A DNA stretch of 32,928 nucleotides from contig CAJNDS010000086.1 of assembly GCA_905221605.1 (NCBI GenBank), forward strand, positions 202,501 through 235,428, given 5' to 3'. The position numbers and the translations under genes are program-made. Position 1 is the stretch's first letter, and the number at the start of each line of letters is the position of its first letter. The stretch comes from Symbiodinium natans. Its lineage: Eukaryota > Sar > Dinophyceae > Suessiales > Symbiodiniaceae. Below the pieces are notes generated by a model that saw nothing but the letters and a program-made list of their open reading frames with translations, was not told the DNA's origin and did no database searches. Below, in pieces: positions 26,105 through 32,928 of the stretch.

Positions 26105-28829
26105 GGATGTGAAAGAACATTTCACGGATTCGCGATGTATGTGGGTACCCACGAAGGCCGAGTACGCCGGAGCAGAGAAGCTGAATCAGGAGATGTCGGT
26201 CGGGAATGAGGAGTTCAATGTGCCCGGGTGGATTTTCCACGGAACGTCTCTAGAGGCGTTGTGGTCGATGATAGCATCTGGTGGGATAGATCGAAGCCAT
26301 CCGCTGGTCACGTGGACGACCGGCGCTCCCAGTGTGAACGACTCTGCGGGATGCTGGTTTGGACGAAGCATCTGTGGTACAGCATCATACTCTACATGGC
26401 ATTCGTTAGGGAATGGATGGATAGTAAGAGTACTGGCCGGCTTCAGAAGGATAGGCAAGAATGTCAAAATGGATGTGGGGACAAGGAGATCGTCGGTGCC
26501 TGACGGGCAGATCCGAATGGATGTGGATAGAGTGGAGATAGACGGGGTACTGTTCTGCTTTATGAGGGCCACGAAGATCATCGGGCATGCACTCATCTGT
26601 AGGCCGAAGCACCCGGGTTTAGGAGCGAATAGCCATCTCATGAGTGAGATGTCGGCGCTGATGGAGAAGCACCCGCAAGGGGTTGAGAGGCTGTATTGGC
26701 GATATCACCTGGAAAAGCGCGCAATTATAGGCCCGGCCCGAGGACCTCTTCCTGAGCGCCCTGTGGATTGGAAGATGGAACACGAGTTCCTGCATCGGGA
26801 AGGTGACGAAAATGTCACGAAGGTCGTCGAACAGCCAACTGGCTCAAGAAGTGGTTTGATAGAGCTCATGAGGGGATGGATAGCGGAGTTGCCTAGCGGT
26901 GGGGGCGTGTCTGGGCCTGATCGAGACAAGGACTACTACCCGGTGGATAGTGAATGGGCCAATGTGATACGTTTGTTGGAGTATATGGGGATAGAGGCCC
27001 CAATGGCCACGGGACACGATAGCGCTGTCGTGAAGATGCCGTGGAGGAGTTTTGTGGGGCCGGCCATTGACAGACGGTGTGTGGAGAGCAGCGGGATAGA
27101 GGAGAAAGTCATGGAGAACGCGAATAAGGCCACGCACCACATGGGCAAGGTTTTGGAAATGGCGGACGTGGGAAGCATAGTGTTGGGGATAGAAAAGGCA
27201 CCCAGGAAATATGGGTGGAACAGACCGGAGGACGTCGACCAGAGCTGGGCGTTCGAGGCTCAGGCCTGGGCGGCTATCATTGGAATAGGAATGGGCGGAG
27301 TTGGAGGGAGATTGATGGAGCCAGCGCTTTCGAGCGAGCTTGAGTCCGCGGTGGAGACCTACGAGTGGATGTTTGACATAGCTACTGCATTCCATGAGCG
27401 CAAGGCGGCTGAGCTGGTGACATGGTGGGCGGAGGGAATGAAGCCGCCACTTCAGCTCCGATGTAGTGCGGATCAGAAGACCTACGTACACATCATCATA
27501 CCTGAGGGAATAGAGGGCGTCTCGAATAAGAAGAATCCGGCGTCACCAGGGGAAGTCCGAGAGTGGATAGCAATGCTATTGAAGGCGCACGGAGACTATG
27601 GAAAGGCCGCGGAGAGTATGTCGTTCATTACACACAAATTGACAGGAACGCAGGAGATGACCTACCAGGGTGCGTACAAGAAGGTTCAGGAAGTGTGCAA
27701 GGAATGCGTCTCGAAGGGCATGGGAGGGAATCAAGTGACGAACATTGTTGTGGTATTGGCCCCGGCTGGAATGGCAGCAGGGAATGCTCGCCGAGCAATA
27801 GACGAGGTTAGACGGTTCGAGGCTACGGACGATGACACTAAGACCAAGGTGGCGAGGGAGACGAGGGAGACGATCAGGAAAGCCAATGCCAATGTGCTCT
27901 GGGTAGGGCCCGGAAATTTCGAAGAGAATGGATTCCCCACTAACTACAGAGTCAGGGAGGAGGCTAAGGAGCTGATAAGGGCTGGAGAAGCCATGGATAA
28001 ACTGATGAAGAAGTCTGGAATCATCACTCTGCCTTGGAACGTTATGCGTACGGCGTTTCCTCGAATAGGGGTGGACGCGGGAAAGTTGTACATCAGTGCC
28101 GGGCGAACGTTCGGCTTCTGGGCGCAGATCCTGTTCATCTCGATGTTTGGAATGATGTGGCCGACCCCGCGAGACATGGAGTTATGTGATAGGGAAACTT
28201 CAGCTATTAGGGAGGTGATCAGCGAGGAGGGCAGGGATAGCATTGGAGAGGTTGGAGTCTGGCTCAGACGCTGGATAGAAGTGGCGAAGGCAGACCGGTC
28301 ACTGAAGACGAAAGTGATTGTGCCGGTGTGGAAGACAATGTGTGGTAAGTCCGAAGCTCACTGTGTGTCAGCCGGAGATAGGGGTTCTTGGCACCGGATG
28401 AAAGTGATCATGTACACGGCGGCCGGCTTCCACATGAAGGACCCCGAGTATCAAGCTCTAAGAGCTATGGCGGCTATCGGGCAGCTGAAGGCGATGGCAG
28501 ATGACGCAGAGATGATGGAAGACGATGCAGAGTCGGATGGAGAAGAGGATGATGCTATGGGTGAGGATAGACCGGAGAACCAATCTGCTCGAGAGGGAGA
28601 CGCATCGATAACTGAGGAGTGCAAGGAAGGCAGTGACGAGGGTTTCGCCAGCGTGTCGGTCAGAACGAAAGAAGGCGAAGAAAGAAAACCGGGAGGCGAA
28701 GAAGAGGAAGGAGCTGCTCGAGAGTGCTCAGGAGCTCGCGAACCAACGACAAGAGAAGCAAGCAAGAGACGAGAAGAGAAAAAGTGCCGGGGAAAAGGCG
28801 GGAGATGGCAGAGATGGCGGAGCACTTAG
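25953..28829 (+). CDS. ORF5: post-RT protein with possible ADP-ribosyltransferase-like domain
   Basis: 958 aa from ATG 25953; the open frame starts at 25929, inside ORF4. Residues about 92-175 have the pattern of PARP-type ADP-ribosyltransferase folds: WIFHGTSLEALWSMIASGG (H96-G-T), then SICGTASYSTW (Y146) and a hydrophobic strand WIVRVLAGF. A third catalytic residue is not assigned, so activity is doubtful. Residues about 590-730 contain strands IVVVLAPAG and VLWVGPGNF and a late VDAGKLYIS, weakly like an SGNH-hydrolase layout but without a recognisable GDS. The C-terminal 120 residues are extremely acidic, then Arg/Lys/Glu-rich. No signal peptide is obvious. It is not an envelope-like protein as far as I can see. 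Function unknown. Confidence 0.72.
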   Translation: MANAANGQMKEYLDTLSWQIGGPTSVLHLLHWSLAEEVITFPEVQADGGIKDVKEHFTDSRCMWVPTKAEYAGAEKLNQEMSVGNEEFNVPGWIFHGTSLEALWSMIASGGIDRSHPLVTWTTGAPSVNDSAGCWFGRSICGTASYSTWHSLGNGWIVRVLAGFRRIGKNVKMDVGTRRSSVPDGQIRMDVDRVEIDGVLFCFMRATKIIGHALICRPKHPGLGANSHLMSEMSALMEKHPQGVERLYWRYHLEKRAIIGPARGPLPERPVDWKMEHEFLHREGDENVTKVVEQPTGSRSGLIELMRGWIAELPSGGGVSGPDRDKDYYPVDSEWANVIRLLEYMGIEAPMATGHDSAVVKMPWRSFVGPAIDRRCVESSGIEEKVMENANKATHHMGKVLEMADVGSIVLGIEKAPRKYGWNRPEDVDQSWAFEAQAWAAIIGIGMGGVGGRLMEPALSSELESAVETYEWMFDIATAFHERKAAELVTWWAEGMKPPLQLRCSADQKTYVHIIIPEGIEGVSNKKNPASPGEVREWIAMLLKAHGDYGKAAESMSFITHKLTGTQEMTYQGAYKKVQEVCKECVSKGMGGNQVTNIVVVLAPAGMAAGNARRAIDEVRRFEATDDDTKTKVARETRETIRKANANVLWVGPGNFEENGFPTNYRVREEAKELIRAGEAMDKLMKKSGIITLPWNVMRTAFPRIGVDAGKLYISAGRTFGFWAQILFISMFGMMWPTPRDMELCDRETSAIREVISEEGRDSIGEVGVWLRRWIEVAKADRSLKTKVIVPVWKTMCGKSEAHCVSAGDRGSWHRMKVIMYTAAGFHMKDPEYQALRAMAAIGQLKAMADDAEMMEDDAESDGEEDDAMGEDRPENQSAREGDASITEECKEGSDEGFASVSVRTKEGEERKPGGEEEEGAARECSGAREPTTREASKRREEKKCRGKGGRWQRWRST
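28612..28829 (+). other. ORF5/ORF6 open-frame overlap (+1)
   Basis: The ORF6 frame is open from 28612 (first codons lack ATG), overlapping the last ~218 nt of ORF5. Both readings are low complexity. The ORF6 reading gives a Lys/Arg/Glu/Gln-rich helix that looks like a natural continuation. A +1 (or -2) shift would fuse the two. Otherwise ORF6 starts at ATG 28912. Confidence 0.5.
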
Positions 28830-28911
28830 GGGAACCGCTGGGATAGGTGATCAAGGGGATAGACCGCCGGCTCCACCGGTGCCAACACGAGGCGATACCA
28901 AGGGGGCGGTT

Positions 28912-31900
28912 ATGCAGGCTCCCAGATGGAAGGGTGGTGCTGGGACGGGTAGCAACATCAAGACCCTGAGCGACCTCAAGTCCGAGCAGGAATATTCGGA
29001 TAGAGAGACGCAGCAGGAAACGAGAAGCGGAGACAGTGGCGAAGGACCGATGGTGATAGGATCTGGAGGCACGGTGGGAGTAGTTGCCGACGGGACAGAA
29101 CTGGATCGAGTGGAATGCGTGGGTACTGGAGAGAGCGGGGGGATATTGAGATTGAGGATGGAAGAAGAGGGATCGCCTGTGATAGAGGCCCCATGGTCGA
29201 GGAATACGAGGGCAGGACAGGTGCTGGGGGAGGGGCATTTGATAGAAATGCAGCACTGGATTCGCTGTTATGGAGCCCCACCGATGGCATGGACAACGAT
29301 AGTGGTACAGGTGATACGCAGGATGATTAGAGCGACGTGCCCGAGGGAGGTTACCGATGAGATCACACCCAAAGAAGTGTACGACATTGTGAAGGCGGGA
29401 ATATATGACTCACAGGTGCTGTCGGGGACGAGGCCTGGCGCCGAACCGTCATACACCGGGATAGCTTTGGGAACTTTGATGAGAAGCAGGATATTGAACG
29501 TTGAGAGCAACATCGGAGGCATGAGGAAGTGGGTAGAGCAATTCTATCGTGTGTGGATGGGCATGAATGGAATATTGGGGACCGTGCCAGAGTTGAGAGC
29601 TGACGGAGGCAGACTAGGCCGGCCTGGACACAAGCCTACATCGATTTCACCGCCGCCGAGTGAGCCTAGGCCTACATCCAACGACGCGGATGAGATAGAG
29701 GTGGAGATGCGGTGGATTATATACAACGTAATGATAGAACCAGAGACGCTTTCCCTAGGTTATGAAGAGCTCGAGATGCTATGGGAGACGAAGTTGTTCG
29801 AGGTAGTCCAGAGGGCCGGGGAGCATTTGATAGATCGCGTGATGACGAGGATAGAAGCCGGTACCGGGGGGTACCCGGACAGCATGGACGTTGCGGACAT
29901 GGTGGAGGAGGTGACAAAGCAAGGATTTGGATCCGAGACGGGGGGCACTACTCCCCTGAATAAAATCGAGTTTTCGAATTATGTGGTGAGAATATGGCTG
30001 GCCAAATTCGTCAGGACGATGATTCTTGAAGACATGAAGTTCCCGAGGGAATGGGCCAACACCATGGCATGGTGGATAGCGCAGAACATGATGCTGGTTA
30101 AGCCTGAGACTGATATTGTGGAGATGATAGGGAACGACAGCACGCTGTTCGAGGAGATCATCAGTTCGATGAGAAGGATAGAGAGCATGGGCCAAGGCTA
30201 TCCGGCAGACTATTATCGGTGGATAGAAGAAATCAAGGAGGATGCGCTCAAGGAGGCGCTCAAGGGCAGGAGGAGCGCAACAGGGATAAGACCTGAACCG
30301 CTCGACTCGGTGGCCGAGGCTGAAGAGCACGGGGTGAACGCGAGGGAAGCAAAGGACGCCACAATGCAGATAGATGCGGGAGGAGAGATGAACAAGCCCG
30401 AGAGTCCGGAGATGGATAGCAAGATGGAGGGCGTGGAAGCTCATGAGGCGATGGAGCCCGATAGTGAGAACGAGAGAGGTCAAGGGTTCTCGGAGTTGTT
30501 TGGACACGGAGTTGATACGATAGCTGACAGGGAAGAGGATAGTCATGTAGCACGACAGAACCCGGAGATTTATAGGCGAGTCGTGGAGGATGTATGGAAC
30601 CAGAAGCACAACTTCCCATTCCCGTGGTTGGACGAAGCGAGGGCGGAGAGGGACGAGCTCGTGAAGAAGATGACGGACGCGGTGCATGAGCGGGTCACCC
30701 GGGAGAACCCGGTAGAGGAGAGCAACACGAGAGGGTCGGGAATACATAGCTTCAGCGAGCCGGTCGAGTGGCTTAGAAGGATATGCTGGGGATACCATTG
30801 TCATGCGTGCTTTGCTTGGTGGTTGGGATATACGGGGGTAGATAGCAATGGCGAAGCATTTCCGTGTGAAGGTGCTGTGTGCCCGGTCGGCGAGAAGGAG
30901 CTGGGACAAGTGGGAAAGTATAGTACCTTGGTAAAGGGCAGGCCACCATCGGTGGTGTTGGCGGCGATCGTGCAGAATTCATCTCTACCTGAATACGATC
31001 CAAGGAGGATAGTTGCACGGCTGACCGAGAGACTAGCAGCGGAGGGGATGCCATGGGAAGAGATAGACCTTTTCGAGCCACACGAGCTTATGGTCGCCGC
31101 AGGAATAGTGGTCGTGGACAAACCGGAGGCGAAACTGGACTTCATGGATGTTATTATGACGTTGGGAAAGATCGCCACTGACGAAAGCGGAGTTCTTCCG
31201 GAATGGAATCTGGATAGATGTCTAGAAAGACCACAGGCACCTGAGCTGATGGAGGATAGCGTGGAACCCGATGCTAGGAGAAGATTGAGAATGGCAGCCG
31301 CGAGTTTGAGGGAGTCACCAAATTGGCGTGAGGAGATTCAAGCGATTGCCAGAGATTACAGGGTTGAGGGAATGGGTTTCTGGAGAGCGAACCCTGACGT
31401 GAGGAGGGAACAGTGGAGGAGGGCTACGGAAATAGCGATAGAACGCAGAGCGAGCAATCTGGGGCCGATGGAACTGGATAGAGAACTTCGAGCACAAAGG
31501 GTAAGGGAGGTTACGCAGCGCCTGGGCCCTGAGGTGAGCGACCGGCTGTTGATAAGGGGAGTGAATTTCTCCATTTTCAACTTGGAGGACTTGATGTACA
31601 AGGTGCTGAAGGATGTTACGATAGAAGACCTGATGGCGGGTTTGAACAGCGCCGGAGCTGGGACGGTAGCGGCAGAGATCAAGAAAAGGATAGAACAGCA
31701 CCAAGGAAGGCGGCCGGAATTCGCGAACATCATGAATATGAAGCTGGGGGAGGAGGTCCGGAAACAGTATCAAGAACAGCTTGAGTTGAAATACCGGCCG
31801 GAGGACATCCAGAGGTGGAAACCGGATAGGAGGAGAGAAGAAATCAAGAAGCTTCCGCTTTGGGCACGATGTACCATGCAAAGGATCCTCCTAGGAGGGA

Positions 31901-32607
31901 TCAGGGACAAGGGCGCGAACCCGTCAAGGATAGAACGACGACTGTACGCATATCTACAGCTGATAGATTTCACCCTTGCCGAAGAATGTAACGAGCCGGA
32001 GGACGAAGAGGCAGGGGGTGTAAAGAAGAGGAGCAGAAACTGGCAGGAGGTGATCAAGCCGGAGGAGATGAAGGAGAAAATCATGATTCCTCATTACAAG
32101 ATGAACTATCGGATAGCCAGGCGTAGATCAACGTGGGAGGCTGTAGTCGAGGCGGCCGAGGCGGGACAGAGTTGGATGATACACTCGGCGGATGGAGCTG
32201 TGATTAGAAACACATCATGGGTGACGTGGACGCGGGACGAAGGTGAAGGAATAGGCGCGACCGTGTTTAACCCCATTGATTATCTCACACAGACCAAGAA
32301 GGCGGCCATCAGGGCTATGGTAGAAAGGGACATGGCTGAGGGAGATTACCATCCGAACCTGTATACTGAGGAGGCGGCACGAGGGAGAACGCAGTACTTT
32401 CCAGCCCACGAGCTCGTGAACGCACTCATGGTGGATTCGCTGAGAGTGACACTTACGGATAGAGCGTCGAAGTTGTGTGCGTCGGCGATATTCAAGAACT
32501 GGGTGCCACAGTTCGAACGGAGGGATAGGTTGATGGCTGAGCTGCACGCAGTGCAGGTACTGTTGGACGGAGTTGTGCGTAGTGCCAACCAGATGCCCCA
32601 CATATGA
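28912..32607 (+). CDS. ORF6: large protein of unknown function
   Basis: 1231 aa from the first in-frame ATG; the open frame begins at 28612, which would add a basic coiled-coil-like extension. I recognise no family. It has folded-looking helical blocks (about residues 100-220, 260-450, 560-800 and 820-1230) separated by acidic/Gly-rich linkers (for example about 455-540). A Cys/His cluster near residues 625-657 (C-x4-C-x2-C, later C-x4-C; 30,784-30,882) could bind zinc. Membrane segments or a signal peptide are not evident, so it is not an obvious Env. GATAG is as frequent as in the other ORFs, which suggests it has been part of the element for a long time. Its stop overlaps the ORF7 start. 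Confidence 0.72.
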   Translation: MQAPRWKGGAGTGSNIKTLSDLKSEQEYSDRETQQETRSGDSGEGPMVIGSGGTVGVVADGTELDRVECVGTGESGGILRLRMEEEGSPVIEAPWSRNTRAGQVLGEGHLIEMQHWIRCYGAPPMAWTTIVVQVIRRMIRATCPREVTDEITPKEVYDIVKAGIYDSQVLSGTRPGAEPSYTGIALGTLMRSRILNVESNIGGMRKWVEQFYRVWMGMNGILGTVPELRADGGRLGRPGHKPTSISPPPSEPRPTSNDADEIEVEMRWIIYNVMIEPETLSLGYEELEMLWETKLFEVVQRAGEHLIDRVMTRIEAGTGGYPDSMDVADMVEEVTKQGFGSETGGTTPLNKIEFSNYVVRIWLAKFVRTMILEDMKFPREWANTMAWWIAQNMMLVKPETDIVEMIGNDSTLFEEIISSMRRIESMGQGYPADYYRWIEEIKEDALKEALKGRRSATGIRPEPLDSVAEAEEHGVNAREAKDATMQIDAGGEMNKPESPEMDSKMEGVEAHEAMEPDSENERGQGFSELFGHGVDTIADREEDSHVARQNPEIYRRVVEDVWNQKHNFPFPWLDEARAERDELVKKMTDAVHERVTRENPVEESNTRGSGIHSFSEPVEWLRRICWGYHCHACFAWWLGYTGVDSNGEAFPCEGAVCPVGEKELGQVGKYSTLVKGRPPSVVLAAIVQNSSLPEYDPRRIVARLTERLAAEGMPWEEIDLFEPHELMVAAGIVVVDKPEAKLDFMDVIMTLGKIATDESGVLPEWNLDRCLERPQAPELMEDSVEPDARRRLRMAAASLRESPNWREEIQAIARDYRVEGMGFWRANPDVRREQWRRATEIAIERRASNLGPMELDRELRAQRVREVTQRLGPEVSDRLLIRGVNFSIFNLEDLMYKVLKDVTIEDLMAGLNSAGAGTVAAEIKKRIEQHQGRRPEFANIMNMKLGEEVRKQYQEQLELKYRPEDIQRWKPDRRREEIKKLPLWARCTMQRILLGGIRDKGANPSRIERRLYAYLQLIDFTLAEECNEPEDEEAGGVKKRSRNWQEVIKPEEMKEKIMIPHYKMNYRIARRRSTWEAVVEAAEAGQSWMIHSADGAVIRNTSWVTWTRDEGEGIGATVFNPIDYLTQTKKAAIRAMVERDMAEGDYHPNLYTEEAARGRTQYFPAHELVNALMVDSLRVTLTDRASKLCASAIFKNWVPQFERRDRLMAELHAVQVLLDGVVRSANQMPHI

Positions 32608-32609
32608 TG
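32583..32609 (+). promoter_or_regulatory. ORF6 stop / ORF7 start overlap (ATGATG with TGA)
   Basis: The sequence at 32604-32609 is ATGATG. The ORF6 stop TGA (32605-32607) overlaps both ATGs, which are in the ORF7 frame. Stop-start overlaps of this kind are used for termination-reinitiation in some RNA viruses and retroelements. The two frames are jointly open only from 32583. Confidence 0.5.
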
Positions 32610-32928
32610 TACGGATTAGCAACGCTAACGAAGTTGAGGGATTTCTATGCGGCCATGAGAGAGGCGGCGGAATTCTACGGACTTGGCTCGCGACCTCTGG
32701 GGACGATAGTTGCTGATGCATCAATGAAGGAGCCGATGCACCCTCTGGAAAGGCCAGAAATGATGGCGACGAATGTCAGGGATGTAATGAGGTCGATGGC
32801 GTCTGCTCTGATCCTCACAGAGATGCCCGAAACATGGGAGGGACTGACACTGGCGGAATATAGGGATAGACAAGAGAGGGCGGCTGTGGAGATGGATGAA
32901 CAGGATAGACGAATGGGATGGGATAGAA
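32604..32928 (+). CDS. ORF7: start of a further ORF, truncated by the window edge
   Basis: 108 codons are visible from tandem ATGs (32604, 32607), open to the last base. The product is helical and Met/Glu/Arg-rich with no recognised domain. GATAG-encoded Asp-Arg pairs continue (YRDRQE, QDRRMGWDR), so it still belongs to the element. It is partial at the 3' end; full length and function are unknown. Confidence 0.6.
   Translation, partial: MMYGLATLTKLRDFYAAMREAAEFYGLGSRPLGTIVADASMKEPMHPLERPEMMATNVRDVMRSMASALILTEMPETWEGLTLAEYRDRQERAAVEMDEQDRRMGWDR

Larger units (their letters stand above)
10641..32928 (+). mobile_element. Giant copia-type (dinoflagellate-like) retroelement, 3' end outside window
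   Basis: The sequence shows a continuous plus-strand series of seven long ORFs (about 11.38 kb to the window end). They encode, in order, Gag-like, protease, integrase and RT domains; integrase before RT is the Ty1/copia order. The left boundary is placed where GATAG suddenly becomes frequent (about nine in the first 600 bp against about two in the preceding 10.6 kb). Copia elements are normally about 5-9 kb, so >22 kb is exceptional. Extra domains lie within pol and at least 6.8 kb of coding sequence lies beyond RT. LTRs, primer-binding site and polypurine tract are not identified. Confidence 0.82.

Noticed and set aside
27735-28130. SGNH/GDSL hydrolase domain in ORF5
   Set aside because: The strand pattern and a late Asp are suggestive, but there is no GDS block or clear DxxH. 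Too weak for a call.
29779-30909. Minus-strand frame of 376 codons opposite ORF6
   Set aside because: It is the antisense shadow of a long plus-strand ORF. It has no motif, and similar shadows lie opposite all the pol ORFs.
25953-32607. Envelope glycoprotein in the post-RT ORFs
   Set aside because: No signal peptide, no clear membrane segments and no cysteine-rich ectodomain pattern seen.
1-32928. Dinoflagellate spliced-leader relic, tRNA or rRNA gene
   Set aside because: Reading for the leader core (CCATTTTGGCTCAAG) and for tRNA T-arm consensus gave no convincing match by eye.

Overview
Organism and overall nature. The window is eukaryotic nuclear DNA. Two things point to an alveolate, most likely a dinoflagellate: the plant/alveolate-type telomere heptamer TTTAGGG/CCCTAAA in the left third, and a Ty1/copia-type retroelement whose protease, integrase and reverse transcriptase blocks resemble the forms I know from dinoflagellate (Symbiodinium-like) genomes. 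Examples are FNTANG-type residues after the protease DSG, LYGHPDAGGFWE in the RT, and YVDDFKLAG. A chromerid or other TTTAGGG organism is not excluded. I see no cellular housekeeping gene, tRNA, rRNA or CRISPR array.

Layout. (1) About 1-10,035 is gene-poor and subtelomere-like: some sixteen interstitial telomere-heptamer arrays that repeatedly switch between C-rich and G-rich strand, a TATATG microsatellite, C-rich and ACCC simple repeats, and unique spacers, including a ~2 kb heptamer-free block (about 6.2-8.2 kb), with no recognisable gene. (2) About 10,035-10,645 is a transition zone with short inverted repeats. (3) From about 10,645 to the right edge the sequence changes abruptly: the pentamer GATAG, almost absent before, becomes very frequent on this strand, and seven long plus-strand ORFs tile almost without gaps to the end.

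The element. The ORFs are: ORF1 (acidic, low complexity); ORF2 (coiled coil, eight-cysteine zinc domain, Gag core, two CCCH fingers); ORF3 (aspartic protease, cytosine-methyltransferase-like domain, zinc ribbon, DDE integrase, 2OG-Fe(II)-oxygenase-like domain); ORF4 (unknown domain, dUTPase-like domain, zinc ribbon, copia-type RT); ORF5 (possible ADP-ribosyltransferase-like domain, then unknown); ORF6 (large, unknown); ORF7 (runs off the window). Neighbouring open frames overlap at every junction (frame steps -1, -1, -1, +1, +1, -1). This suggests programmed frameshifting or re-initiation in one long RNA, or else assembly indels.

Interpretation. This appears to be a giant (>22 kb in the window, 3' end not reached) copia-lineage retroelement lying beside telomeric-repeat DNA and carrying several enzyme-like domains not normal for copia elements. 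Neither LTR can be proved because no second copy lies in the window. Accessory-domain calls rest on motif reading alone.
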